In this document: piece after piece, positions 13,471 to 27,233 of the stretch | Numbering within the stretch: the first letter of the stretch is position 1 | Layout of the letters: every line of letters starts with the position of its first letter | Origin: Oreocharis arfaki | Taxonomy: Eukaryota > Chordata > Aves > Passeriformes > Paramythiidae | DNA: 64,000 bases | NCBI GenBank assembly: GCA_013398015.1 | Contig: VZRR01010917.1 | Location: 26,488-90,487 of the forward strand | Reading direction: 5' to 3' | The notes under the pieces: model-generated | What the model was told of the DNA's origin: nothing | Seen by the model: the letters and a program-made list of their open reading frames with translations, nothing else | Databases searched by the model: none | Made by a program: the position numbers and the translations under genes

Positions 13471-16179
13471 TCCTTAAGAGAGAGTACAACTTTTCCATCA
13501 AGTCACCAATCTAGGAAAATAAAAATGTTCTTTAATTACGAAAAAGCCTTACATATTATGATTTGTAATGAAACAATGGTGTTCTCAGCAAAGATAACCA
13601 CTGTTGGATCAATGAAATTGTTTCTAGTTTCTGCCTATTGGGTTTTACTTGTTATAAATGTTGTGTTATACAGACCGTGTGCCTTACCAAAGAAACAAAC
13701 CAAATAATGTTTCTTTAAACTCAGAATTTGTCTTAGTGCAGTCTGCTTTGGAGCTTGTGCAAAAATAAGTAAGTAAAGATGGGAGAGACTTCCTTAGAGG
13801 GATTTTAGAGTCTCATTCCCATAAGACCCACAGTAGTTTTCTCTTTTCTTATCACTTACAAAGTCTGGCCAAAAACCTTCCAAGCTGTGCTTGAGTGGTT
13901 CCTCCAAGGCCCTGTCAGTCACTGACTTGAGCGATCCATCTTTTGTTATCATCTGTTATCTCTGGATCATTAGTGTACCTGGGTGTTTATAAGTTATTAT
14001 TATCTTAATTATTTCTATGTATTAATGTATTCTGTGTTATGTTAATTTGTATTATTATTTTTATGGGTTTTTTTTCTTTTGTGTTAACAGTTTATTCTCA
14101 CAAGACAGATGTCCTTAAACCCAGGTTTTCGTATCTCCTTTACTTTCCACATATCATTACAATACGCAGAACACAGGAGGTTTTCCAATTGCTCTATCTT
14201 GCACCTCTTTTCAGCTGGTCCTGAAGATTTCCTATTGAAGAAAAAGACTTCTCAGGTTGTTAAACAGATTTGGACAATTTACTAATATGTAGTATAATAT
14301 AGTAACAAAACATATCTTACTACTTTATCTAAAGATCTTTTCCCTTTTCCTGCTTGTTTTTATTCTGTATTTGCCAGATTTCATTCATTTAAATTTTTCA
14401 AAGTGGATATCCATGGATACTTTAACAAAATGCTGAAATTCTTTCAAACAGCCCTTTTAGAACTAGACTTTCTGTTTCTTTTTAATTAAGTCTTCTGCTA
14501 TTTTGAACATATTTATAGAATATTAATAGCACTTTAGCCCTTGTCAAGGAAGATCAGCTAAAAAAAAAAAGCTTGAATTTTGATATTATAATGACTACTT
14601 AGAAAGAAAAATTACCAGTAACTATAGTAGGCTTATGTAGGTATTTGTATACTAAGTATAAATACTTCCTAAGGCAGAAAAATTTTTCCAATACTGAGGT
14701 AAAAATATTGTAAGTCTAATATTTCTTTTTCACTTGCTTGATATTCCTCTGAATCTTACTGTTCTGCAGCAAGGCTCTGAGAGACTTCTGGCTTGTCCAA
14801 AAGTCAGTGTCTCTGCAAGTGTACAGAATAATAGAGGCGAAGAAGTTTAGCTCTTTCATGGATAAAAACTAGTCTATCCTCCTTGTAGTCCTTCATAACC
14901 ATGAAACAGAGGCTGCTATTTAATTTTCCAGAACATGGATACGTTATCCATCTAAGACGTTCAGTAGGAGAAAATATATTGGAAATAGGCTGGGTTCCAA
15001 TGGTAAGTTTTGTCATTGCTCTCTTCTTTCTTATGTAAAGTTACTGCAGCTTTTGAAAAACTCATATTCCTGGGCCATTTCTTTGGATAGATCATCCTTA
15101 GCTTCTAACCTCTCTGGGTTGTTCTATTCTTTTCAAAAGCTTTTCCCTCTTACTGATCCAATTTGATATCTTCATTCAGTGAATACAGTTTGGTTTTCTC
15201 CACTTGCAGAACTCTGCAAGCATAACTACTTCTTTTCAAAATCTCCTCCTTTTCCCATGAAACCTCAAATGGAATCATTACCAGATATGCAGCTGGTGTC
15301 CTGTGACCACTGTGCATCTCATACAGGGCCTCACTGCTTCCTCCTGCCTGCCTGCCTATCTCACTTTCACTTTGTCCTGTAGCTTCTCTGTCATGTTGCT
15401 GTGCAATCATCAAGCTGCCCCCATCACTATTGTACCACAGACTGCAGTGGGAGCAGCAGAAGACCAAAAAGGAAAAAGATCCTAAGATCCCATGGGGAAT
15501 GGACTGAGGCAGCCACAGTGCATGCTCTGGTGATTTCACTGCTCCTGGCACCCACATGAGAGCAAGTAAAGCTTGCTGCAGTCCCACCTTTGATAGCTCT
15601 CTGAACACACTCTCAGTTACAGGTTCCTCGGCAGAATAGTGTGTGTGGCAGCAAGAACAATTGGATCATAGTCCATGGCTACTCTGAGGCATGATGGTAA
15701 TAATACCAGCAATAAATAGTAAGAAACAGCAATAACCTTGCATCATCTGACAGCTCAAATGAATACTTGAAGCAAAAAAAAATAAATCATTGTTGTGAAG
15801 ACACCCTTACAGGTCCTTCTATACTACTGTATCCTGCTTCATTTAGCGTAAAGTACGTAACCCAGCCTGACAGCCCTGACAGCAGAACTGTCAGAAGATT
15901 TAGTGGAATCACATGATTTTCTTTCTCTGATCAAACTGAGAACTGACTTGTTTTGGCAAAATTGTAATGAGGTTTTGAATGCTGACGGAAGAAGGGCATG
16001 TTGGGGAGAGGCACATGTGTCATGAAAGCTATCTAATCTAATAAATACTGTAATTCCTAATGAGTTTTATCTTGGTGATTTTTATTTTTTTTCTTACACT
16101 GCTGTTTCTGGGCAGTTTCCTACTCGTAGTTTATGTTTGCTATATGAATACATTAATCACATCTCGGCTTTCAGAGATC

Positions 16180-16440
16180 TGAGGGTTAGTGCTGGTAGCA
16201 AAACTCAATGCTCCTATTTATAACAACTGTTTGATCAATAATGCATTGCAGATGCGCAGCCCACAGCACGTTGTTGCAAACATCCAAATGGAATGCCTTT
16301 CTCCTACATACGCTGCACAGCAGCTCAGCTGTGCAGTGCCCAGCACTACTCCACTCAGAGGCCAATTAAAACCTTGCTGCTTAATTTCTAGTCCATTAGA
16401 ACCCTGCCAAAGGTTAAGTTATTGCAGTTACTGACATTAA
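16180..16440. promoter_or_regulatory. Candidate regulatory block with an inverted repeat
   Basis: The segment is less AT-rich than its surroundings. It holds a perfect 9-bp inverted repeat with arms at 16313-16321 and 16328-16336 (ctgcacagc / gctgtgcag), whose loop region includes E-box-like CAGCTG-type sequence. It also has a CAATTAAAA homeodomain-like site. An 81-codon frame runs through it (16189-16434, plus), but its translation resembles no known protein. An enhancer or chance composition are both possible. Confidence 0.22.
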
Positions 16441-18978
16441 GTTGTAAATAAACAAGGTCTGAAGAGAAGAAAGGAAGTGGGATGCTATTTTTATTTCATG
16501 AAAAGAATAATTTTGCTGGAGTCATAAAGATATTTCTGTTGTTTTCTTCAGAGCTGTTGAAGAAAATTCTCATTGGCTGTGGCTGAACAGAAAAAAAAAT
16601 GTTGAAAAAAGTATTTTAAAAGACTGAAGTGAAAGAAGACCTTAACTTCCTCTTACTTACACCTGCTTCATCAAGACTTAGTGCTCTGAAGGAAAAATGC
16701 AGGTGAACTGATCCTGGTGGATTGATTCTCTTTTATGACATGAATGCCAACTGAACAGAATGAAATTCTTTCCATATTACCTTATCAAGTTCACTGGGCA
16801 CAAATGAGAATAATTTCCAGAGTAATGCAACGTAATACAGACAGAAGACCTACTTAGACTTGATGCTATTATTAGAGAAAATGAAAATTACTACATTCTG
16901 TTCAACAAGTTCAACAATAATGATCATCTCTAGTCTTTAAGTGTCTCAGCTTCTAAGAATGGCTCAAATAGCCCTAAGCTGCATACATATCAGTAAGAAT
17001 TCTTTCTCTTTCCTAAAAAAACAAAAAGCTTTTTCCTACCCTAACTAATAACATTGTTTCAAGGAAGCCATGGCTTTATCATTACTTTGAGTTCTTAAAT
17101 TGGTATTAAGTCTTTCTGTAGATTACAATATGTAACTTCTTGAGCTAGATGCAAGAACTGCTTGATAAAATTCTATGGCATTGGTAACAAAAAAAGATGC
17201 ACCCATTTCTTCTTGCTTTAATATCTAGTAATATTACCTTTAATGACATTGTATTCGTAAGAAGCACAGTCAACATACTGTGTCAAGATAAATGTGAAAA
17301 CAGAAGAGATATAATTTTAATTATTTCAGAAGCTAGGCAGAAAACAATTAACATACTAAACTGAGCCTTTTGCTGTGATTTCTAATTTCCAAACTGTTGT
17401 TTTCATTCAGTAAATTTTGTTATGTTTATTATTATACACTATCTTGCATGATTTCTGTTTTCGGCCATTTCTCCAGAACTTCACATAATCTATATTACTC
17501 AATAGATGGCAACTGAATGGCCACTGGCCATTCTGGTTGCTGAGAATAATTCAGAAAATAATTGTTTTCTCATAATTTTCAGATATTTTAAAGATGGTTC
17601 TTGATTATTAGGCATGTCTTATGAATTCAGAAAATTAGGTAGCCAAGGCTACTTACCCTTCTCAAGGAAAGTCAATATATTAAGAGGTAGTATCAATTAT
17701 ATTCCCTTTAGCATGTTTCTTTTAGAACCTTGAGTCACTCCATTTCTGTTACTAAAAACCCGAATCATGGGATGAGATAAATAGAGCTCTTTCTATCTTA
17801 TACAAGCAAAATTTCAAAACCAACATCAGTCTATAGACAAAACAAATAAATTAAAGTTTGATGACTGGCTGTTAATCATAAGTCTATCATACTAAACTTT
17901 TATTCTTTTGGGGCTAGTTTCCTACATTTCCCTGTACAATTATGTAAATTTTTTCTTTGTTGTTTAGTCTTGATGTTTTCTTTAAAGGTCATTTTATATG
18001 CCTGAGTTTAACAGTAAAAATGATAGCTACATAGTGTTTTATAACTCTGTAGCACTTTAGTTTATAAAGTGAAAAAAGCCAACAAACTACCAATTCATCT
18101 GGGTCTTCTCGCCTTCTGAGCACATCACTGATGTGTGTAGTGTTGTCTGTGGGATAACACCAAGTGATTGATGGTACTTTTTTCCTACCTAAATGCTGTG
18201 TTTTAAGTGTTTAGAATAAAATTAGTTTTACTAATGGAGTTTACTGGAGTATGAGCATCACTGGGGAGTGTACTAACACAGTTTTTCAATGGTCCAATCC
18301 TGCTCCAGCTGAAGTAATTTGAAAGCATACATTAATTTTCATAGGCAAGTTTTAGCCACAAGAAATTCCGAGAGAGACTCATACAGCATAAATATAAGTT
18401 TTCCAGATTCCAGTATCTTTTATGCCAGCTTTTTAAAGGTGTAACTGTCAACATCATTGGAGTTGCTCCCAATTACATTGACAGATAAAACCAGATTAGG
18501 TTCACCAAGATTAGATTAAGATATAAAACAGTCACGCGGAGCATTACCTGATTTGGTACATCTTGGTCATCAAAATAAACATTCTAATTTCTGCATTACT
18601 TACATAGACTAATGGACACAAAACTCAATCCAAACCAGTAGGAATCTACAGGGGTATTTTTCTGCATCATTGGTTTAATTGTAGTGGAAGATCACATTAT
18701 GGTTTCATGCATCCATATGTACATTTGACATGTCTCTGAGAAGCTGGATGTTTATTACTTTGACCTTAAGTAAAATGAAAAAAATGCTTCCTTTTCTTTT
18801 AGGAACTTGATCCTCTGCAGCACTGAGCACATTATAGAAATGTCAAGGGCTTTGAATTGCCATTAAAGCCAGAAGCTTGAAAGGTTGATTCATATAGGCA
18901 TTCATTTTATAGCAATTAATAACCTGAGAAATTAAGTGACTAATATACTATACATCTTAATTAGATGCCGCATCTTCC

Positions 18979-19025
18979 ATTTAATTACTTTCCTTAAACT
19001 TATCTTAAATTTAATTACTTTCCTT
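18979..19025. repeat. Pair of 17-bp direct repeats, spacing 30 bp
   Basis: The 17-mer 'atttaattactttcctt' occurs exactly at 18979-18995 and again at 19009-19025. A local duplication is the simplest origin. Confidence 0.85.
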
Positions 19026-20017
19026 TGCAGCATGCTTAAAAAAGGTGCAGATTCTATATAAGATTTACAATGGATTCAATTGTTGTTTTGTTGTTTGTTT
19101 ATGTGAAACTTGATGAGAAGAAAGAGGAACACTACGTGATCTATTTTTACTCTCTAGTTGAGATGAAGACTTGTCACAGATACCGGAAGACTCATTATAG
19201 AGAATACACCCCAGTGCTTCTAGGGAAATATTGAAGCTACCCTTTATTTTAGCTTGTTCTAGTTTATCCCTTCACACCTTTTGCAATAATTTCTGTTATA
19301 TTTTGTATTATTGAATGTCCAATTAAAATTATAGACCAAAAAAAGCAAAAAAATTACCCCAAAAACTGAATGGAAAAGGCTTACTATAAATACAAATTTC
19401 AAAGCAAGTCATGAACTAAAACAAGTGTATCATCTTTTGAAAAAAAAAACAGAAAAAAGCAGCCAACTCCCCATTACTAGAGCAACCCCTTCCCCCAAGT
19501 GCAGTCTAATGAATTTACAAAATTGTTATACCTTTTCACACCTTGCATAGATTTGTTTCCTTTTTTCACTAACATGATGCTTCACATCTAACTAACACTC
19601 TAAGTTTAGCCCACTTTCATTCATACTTTATATCACCTACCTAATTGTGCCTTTATCCATCTCCTGCTCAGATTTCATAAACCAGTTGCACACAGCCATT
19701 TTGAGTACAATACTGTATCAGCTGTGCAAGGGGGTCACCAGAATATATGGTCATGTTCCTCATTAACCCAGTTCTTCGAAATTATAAGAAATAAGAGACA
19801 GTGAACCAATCTTTCTCAGCTTTCAGAAAGATCTGTGCATAGACCTCAATTTTGCTTTCAAAGCATTCCAGACCCTCTTGTGCATGTGAATGTTGCCGCA
19901 GACTCAGCAAGCCTCTTTTCTGCCCTGATGACTTGCCTAGATAAAAGCCTTCATCCACTTAGTGCTGATAATGTCCTCCAACTGCATGCTGTCTCCAGTA
20001 GTCAAATCTCTGCTTCA

Positions 20018-20465
20018 CATAGAATCATAGAATGGTCTGGCCTGGGAGGACTTTAAATATCCAACCCACCTGTGGTGAGCAGGGACACCTTGCATTAGAC
20101 CAGGTTGCTCAGAGCTCCTTCCAACATGGCCTTGAACATTTCCAGGGATGGGGCACCCACAACTTCTATGAGCAACCTGTTCTTACTACACTCACAGTAA
20201 GTTTTTTTTTCCTAATACCTATTCTAAACCTGCCATCTTTCAGTTTGAATCCATTCCCCTTCGTCCTGTCACTACATGGTCTTGTAAACAGTCCCTCTCC
20301 ATCTTTCTTGTAGGCAAGCCTGAAATTAAGTTGCCCTGGAGCCTTCTCTTCTCCAGGCTGAACAATCCCAATTCTCTCAACCTTTCCTGATAGGAGAAGA
20401 GCTCCATCCCTCTAATCATCTTGGTGGCCTTTCTCTGGACTTGCTCCATGGCTTGGCCCTTTCCA
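20018..20465 (-). mobile_element. CR1 LINE 3' fragment, antisense
   Basis: The plus strand starts with 'catagaatcatagaatgg', the complement of the short repeat that ends CR1 elements. It continues with 'gttgctcagagctccttcc', 'aacatttccagggatgggg', 'gcaacctgttct', 'ccattcccc', 'ggagccttctcttctccag' and 'ggcctttctctggacttgctcca'. Order and spacing match a 5'-truncated CR1 on the minus strand. The minus-strand 77-codon frame at 20240-20473 is decayed CR1 reverse-transcriptase-end sequence (it reads [30 protein letters not shown]), which confirms the orientation. Confidence 0.95.
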
Positions 20466-23400
20466 CATAGCATGGTTTTCCTAGATTTTTATGGTCACAG
20501 CATGCCCCCTTTTTTTATAGACATCTTCTTTCTCCCTCTCCTCATTCCAGATGCCAGTGGTTTGGTGTTAAGGCCTCAGAGACTTTCGTCTGTTGTAATG
20601 AAACTGTAAAGAGGCCCCTCATAATCTTGTAAACCTGAAAGGATCTTGGCCACCTCCTAGCCTAAGGTGTTTAGATGCCTCTTCCTTCCTGTTATCCTAG
20701 GTCCTCAGGGCTCAGGAGAAAAACAGCAGCCTTCCCATTTGATAGAAAGCAAAGACATGCATAGAAATCCTGCATGCAAAAGAGAGCCTATCCTTTAAAC
20801 TTTTTTTTTCCATTTTACAAAAGGGAGCCAAGGTGCCTAAATCAGGGCCATGGACCCAGCTTCGAGATGACAAATTAACTTTTTGATGTTTGGAAGTGTG
20901 CTGCTATAGGATGTTGCAGAACTATATATATCTGAATTGGTTAATGGGCTGTCCTGGAGAATAGATGTATGAGCGCCTATTAAACGTAACAATCCTTCAC
21001 TTAGGCCAGGGAATCCCACAGCTGCCAAGACTCAGTTGTGGGAGGGGTTTTAAGGATGAGGATGCTCTGTTTCCTACACTGTTTCCTGAGGCACCAATTT
21101 CTAACCACTTTCCAGCACGGGGCATCAGACTGGATGGGTTTAGTTGTGATCCTGTTGAGCTGTTCATACATAGTTTAGACTAAGATACATCTTGATTTAA
21201 GATACTCAAGATGCCAGAATATATTAAAATGAAGTTATAATAATATATGTCTAGAAGGAGAATAGTCAGCACTGAGGATTTTACATTTTTGTCATAAATA
21301 CTATCCTGGAGCAAAGGGCACAGTTATTAGCGATTTTTTAGATAACAAAGTTTCTTCGGGACTTAATATAATCTTTTCCATCTCGGTGAACTGTGCATTA
21401 AAAAGCTTAGATTAGTTGTATGAGAAATCTACCATAATAGTCACTAAAGTTAAACATATGCATGTTAAACATATATGTGAGTGTGTGTTTATTTCTGCAC
21501 ATTTTTTACTAAAAATATTAAGCCATGTACTGTGGATATTGAGGATTTACAAAATTTACCTCCCAAAAAAATACTCTTTGAAGGATGGCTTTAAATTTTT
21601 TTGACAATATTAGGAATTCTTCAAGTACTCTGAGCCATATTTGTCCCGTGAATCTCCCTAGAGCTGGTGGATTTTTTGTTTCCTCCGATCTCTTGTGTGG
21701 AAAACCAATAAAATAAATCTACCCTCACAGCCCTCCAAAGACAGTTAGTTTCTTGACATTTTAATGGTCCTGGTTCACACCAGATTACTGTTGTTATAAT
21801 GTCAGAGCCATTCCAAAAATGAGGGCATTCCCCATAGCCATGTATCTCATTGCTCGCAAATGCTAGGGTGTTATTTTTTGAATAAATATGTTGTAGCAAT
21901 AGTGATCAGGGAGTGTTCTTTTTCTGGTTCACTTCTTGAGTCCCTGACTGCTAGATTTGTTCAAGCTAGTAACAGAAATGGGGGAAAAAAAATCCCCGGA
22001 TCCACAAAAATGTTTCATCTTTCAAAACTCTATGCAGTGGAGAGTCCTCCCCAGGAAGATTTCTAAAAAAAACACTTTTGGCAGGGCAGAGACACACAGA
22101 ATTTAAGAGACTTCTAGTAACCCCTTAACTGTCTAAAACAAAAGGTTACATATGGTCAAGTAAGCCTTCATCACTTGGCTGAGAGCACCTCTTTTCCAGC
22201 TCCCAAATAGATATTTCCTTTGCCTTTTCAGCAAGCAGGTGACGGCATGGCAGGGAGGAGGTCCGAGCGCATGGGTAGGCACATGGTGGTCATCCTAGAG
22301 GAGAATGGCACAAAAAGAGGGAGATTTTGGGGGTCCTAATATTGAAGAATAGCACTGTGAACGACTGAGGCATATGGCAGACACAAAACTGAAGTATATA
22401 TTTTTATGTAAGTAAATAAACAGACATATATATATGAAATTCAGATTTATTTTCCTGTTTCTTTCTTGGACTAGCTCTAAACCAGGATTTTCAATAGAGA
22501 GGCTTTGTAATCTCTGCAGGGGGTATGCAAAAGTGTCTCCAAATGACAAGGCAGTGTCCTGAAGAGATCCACTGACAGCAAGTTATGAGCAGCCAAAGCC
22601 CAAAAGTGTCCTTCAAAGCAGAGCTCGGAATTCTTTCCGGAAAACCTCTATCTTACCCATAGAAGGGGCTGGCCAATTATAACAAGATTATTTATTCCTC
22701 AGAATATCCTATCCCCCACCTAAGGTTTTGTGGGTTCAAAGAAGCATGCAGTTGCTTCCAAGAGCTCTCGACTCAAGCAGATCACCATACCTGCTCCTTC
22801 ATTTCCTAAGAAAGACCTGAGGTAGTAAAGGTACTTTAACTTCAACCAGAATATTCCTCTGCTGGAAACCTGCTGTCCCTTGTACGTCTCTGCCAGCATC
22901 TGCATCAGTGTTGATTTCTCAGTTAGGTGCAGAGGAGAACAACAGCATATTATCTCTGCATGTCAGCTTCTACCAGTATAATCAGAAAAGTTTTTCTCTC
23001 AGTTCAGAGGTGATAAGCATTCAGAAAATGCCACAAGGGAGAGTGCATCCTCTTGCCCCTTCCTGTCTTTGGACACTTCTGAGGGAGCAAGGCTTGCTCT
23101 CTGTTGCTCACTTGGGCAGAGCACAAAGGCCGGTGGCAGTTTGCTGGTTGTTCTGCATCCCTACACAGTATCATTTGTGGACTGCACCCCATGCCTTGAG
23201 CAATCCTTCCAGCTGGAAGCATTCCTGATTCAAGCAGGCCAGCATCTCAGTACGAGTAACACTGAGTGCACCCGAATGGGTACCTGCAAATTAACTGTCT
23301 CCACTCCTTCCACGGGCTCCTAAAGCATCTCCCATGAAAAATGCCTTGCTTCTCGGGGACTGAGAGCAGCTTCAGGTGTGTTACCACAGACCTGGATGGC

Positions 23401-26400
23401 TTCGCCTGTGGTCATCGCCTTGAGACTTCGGAAACCCTTTTCTTTGTTTAGACCATCATTTCATGTCCTCAAGCTCTTCATCAATCTTAGTTTTGGATGG
23501 TTACAACCTATTTTCCTAAATGTTATGTGATCAAGGCATTTGCTTTAAAACAGTATTTAGCAGCACATTACATTCTGCACCAGGGAACTCAGGGCTCTGT
23601 TATTACATCTGAAGACATAAATAATAATAAATAAAAACATAGCTATTGGGGTGAATTTAAGACATAATGAAAAGCATTCCGAAATTTATATATAGTAAAT
23701 CTCAAATGTTTTTTGAAGAGTTATAAAAAGAAAATATAGTGTCAGATGTAGGTCTGCTGCTGTTTTGTGAGAGAACAAGTGCATGTGTATGTTTGCATGA
23801 TGAAGAGAGAGTTAGGAAGATAGGGAAAAGACAGATATTTCTGGGAGCCACATTCTCAGCTCAGAAACAAGATAGCTCCCATCTAAAATTTTTTCTTTTC
23901 AGAATTTCAAAACTTCAGGCAAAATTAATATTTACTAAAAAACACAGATTTTAAAAAATTTATTTAATGACTCGGATGTGACTCCAATCCTAAGAAAAAA
24001 CAGTATGCATACAGATAAGACTATCAAAGATGTTTATTTTTTAAATGCTAGCTGTAACTGCAAATTGCTGGCTTTGTACTGACTGACTTTGAAACTTTCA
24101 ATAATTTTCTTCCAATATAACCACTTTGATAGGTAATGTAATTGGTGAGTTCTGTGAGATGTTCTTAATAGGCTTCTGGAACAGAATTTTAAGCTTACAT
24201 TTCTATAATATTTCAGGGTTATTTTTTTGTTTTATTTTATTTTGTTATTATTTATTTACCTTATACTTGCTTTTACTAAAGTCTACATCTAGAGGTGTCA
24301 AGTGAATTTATTGCATAAGAGAGAGAAGTTTTTACACAAACCATCATCTCAATTTTCTTCCACTTCTTCCACTGTTGCCTTTCTCATTTTCTTTCCTTTT
24401 CTTTGGGTAAGAGTTAGGTACAGCATCAGATAGACTAAAGAATTAAACCCAGCAAAATATGCAACTAAATGCTTCACAAAAAGTATTTCACAAATAAATA
24501 CTTTTATGCTAAGATAAAGTTTCCATATTAGAAAAATTACAATTGAAAAAAATTTATATTGTAGAATTCACCAGCTGTTCAAACTGAGGATCCTCTACAG
24601 GAAAATTAAAGAATTATAATGAAATAATACAATAGAGTATTAGAGATGAAATAATCTAGAGTAAGATCAGCCTTATACCTTTAAGCAAAGAAGTTGCATC
24701 TTGTTTTATATACTTTAATTTTAATGTCTTCATGCTATTTTTCTTTACCTTAACAGCATTACCTAAAATATGATATTTTGTATTATTTTCTCTGGCTTTG
24801 AACTTGAATAGGTGAAGTTTTTCTTCCACTGACAGATCATGAAATTGAAACTTTTTTGCTGTTGGCTTATGATCAGCTCATTTTCCTCACCCATCCATGC
24901 CAAAACCATCACAAAACCAGGAAAATAGGCAGTTTCTAGTTCTGGCTCAAAAGCATGGAAGTTTACATCAGAAAAAGTTCAAAGCATTAAGAGTGACAAA
25001 TGTAATGTGTTGATTTCTTTTTCTCCCCTTTTTTTTTAGTAAAGCTCTCTTAACTCTCATTCAGGTTAAGAAAAGAGAGGCTTTTATATGAATTTTCCTA
25101 ATGCAATGTAGGAGCCCTAGATAAGTAAGGATTTTATTGTAATCTTATGTAAGATGGCTCCCTGGGAAAAAAGAAAATAGAAAGAACACACGAGGTTTTC
25201 AAGTCTTGCAGAAATACTTGAGTTTTAAATGTTCAGTGATGCAATCTAAGCAACTTTCTGATATCTTAGGCAAATGGTTTATGGAAGGTTGGGGAAGAAA
25301 TCCATGGCAAGACACATAACCCCCAGGTCTGTAATTGTTTTTGTCTACGGAATTCCTGCTTGTTTGTGCTGAATTGTTTAGTTAGTAGAATTTATTTTAC
25401 TGTGTCTTAAAATCATTATGTTTTTACTTTCAGTTTAATTCTTTTCCAATATCTAAAAAAACCCCCAGCTTTTGCCAGTATTTACAATCGAAAAAATTAC
25501 TATTTTGAATTTAAATGTATTTGAGTATCTAACACAGGAAATAGCTGACAGCATAGAAGATGTTCATCATGTGCAGTAGAACACTTGAAGTCAAGTTTTT
25601 CTGATATTATGGCAGGAGGATAATTTTAGATAAAATTCAGTAGAGCCAGCTGAGGCGAAACATATATTCTTGTGCACCTCTCAGAAATAACAGATTATAA
25701 TAAAATGCTTCTTATGAAAAAACATCGGTCCTAGGACAGAAAAGGAGGGCTTGGACAGAAGATAAAGAATTTCAAAAAGTTGAAAACAAAGAGACCTCCA
25801 TTCTTGAAGATGCCCAGTTTCAGTCACTGGCTTTTCAAGCCTCGAGTAAATGGAAATCAGTAGAGCTAATGGGGCCCTGGTTGCAGTCTTAGCTGTGAAG
25901 ACCCAGCTAATTTTCCAGCTAATTGGAGCTACCAGTACCAAGCAGATCCACTGTATTAATGATTCTGTTATCTTGATTTCAGAGTATTCTCGGTCTTGCA
26001 GAGAAAATGAGAGCTCAAGTACTGTCATATCAAACCATGATGCCAGTTTCTATCAGCCTTAGTACGAAGAGAATCAATAAAGAGAGAAACTCAGCTAGCT
26101 TTGGGCTGCAAGTTATTTTCAAAGTAAAAGGTAGGTCGTTCCCATCTAAAGCTGTTGTTGCTTCAGCAGTACTTGTTATCTATATCAACAAAGTCTTATT
26201 AGAAGGCAAAGATCTGATACAAAATGTAAATGTAATGTTGCTTGTCCCCACTAATTTCAATTGACTGCAAAAAAAATTTAACTTAAAAAGTATTTGGCTA
26301 AATTCGTAATTTGAAAGGGACAAATCATTAATCCTGGGATCTCTGAGTCACATATGATACCTTAAGGTCAGATTTCATTCCCAAAGGTCTTGGTCTGAAA

Positions 26401-27194
26401 TTGTAGTCTACAGCCTTTTTTGGTACATTTTCTTTACAAAGAATTTTTATGCCTCTTGTTCATTTATTGTATCAGAAGTGACATAGAGTTTGCTTAGTCT
26501 CATTATTGAAGCTTGTGCTGTCTTAATAGTCTTTCTCACAGTTCTTCCTCAGCCTTTTCCTTACAGGACAGAAAACAAATTTGCAAAGACAATACGTCAT
26601 TAATCAGATTGATTCCATGTTATTAATGACTGTTAATCACAAAGCAAGAAACAAGAAATGCATGTCCTCAACCATTTTGCTTCCTTCCAGAGACCTTTTG
26701 AAAGTTAAGTAATTTCTAACATAAATGTGTTCAAGCTCATAAGAAACATAATTTAATTCTGATTTAATATGATTTGAGATCAAAGTTCCTATAGGACTAC
26801 AACATGATTTTGCTATGGTAAATGGCTTGTGTTTCTGCTACATTCTTATTCCATTTGTTTTCTTCTGATTTTAATATGGCACAAGCTAGCTGATTTTTCA
26901 TTGAAACACAAATGCTGTTCTAGTCAGAGAGCCCACTTGCCCTGTGTACGAAAAAATTAAAACCTTTTAAGGACTTTGTGGAAATAGGCATCTTCCTTTC
27001 CTCAGCAGCTCCTGAAAGCAATAACAAAAAAATCTTTACTTCATAGCAATGTTTCTTATCACATTATTAGAATTCTGCCAAAGAAATAAGGACATGTAAT
27101 TTTGATAATGTTAAACCTGGTAAGTAAGAGCATCACCAAATTCAGATATTATTGCAAAAGAAGGGGAAAACAATAACTTCTACACAAATATATT

Positions 27195-27233
27195 AGATAT
27201 CTATCTTAGATAGATATCTATCTATATCTATCT
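27195..27233. repeat. (TATC)n/(GATA)n microsatellite forming a perfect hairpin
   Basis: GATA-type units read one way and TATC units the other. Positions 27195-27206 and 27208-27219 form a perfect 12-bp inverted repeat (agatatctatct / agatagatatct) with one base between the arms, followed by further TATC units to 27233. Likely length-polymorphic. Confidence 0.85.

Larger units (their letters stand above)
8956..20017. other. AT-rich non-coding stretch with possible regulatory blocks
   Basis: About 11 kb without a supportable gene. The longest open frame of the whole window, 152 codons on the minus strand at 15150-15608, lies here. It has no recognisable domain, no splice context and competing open frames on the other strand, so I treat it as chance. 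Two sub-regions with more ordered composition are listed separately (13210-13470 and 16180-16440). Confidence 0.55.
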
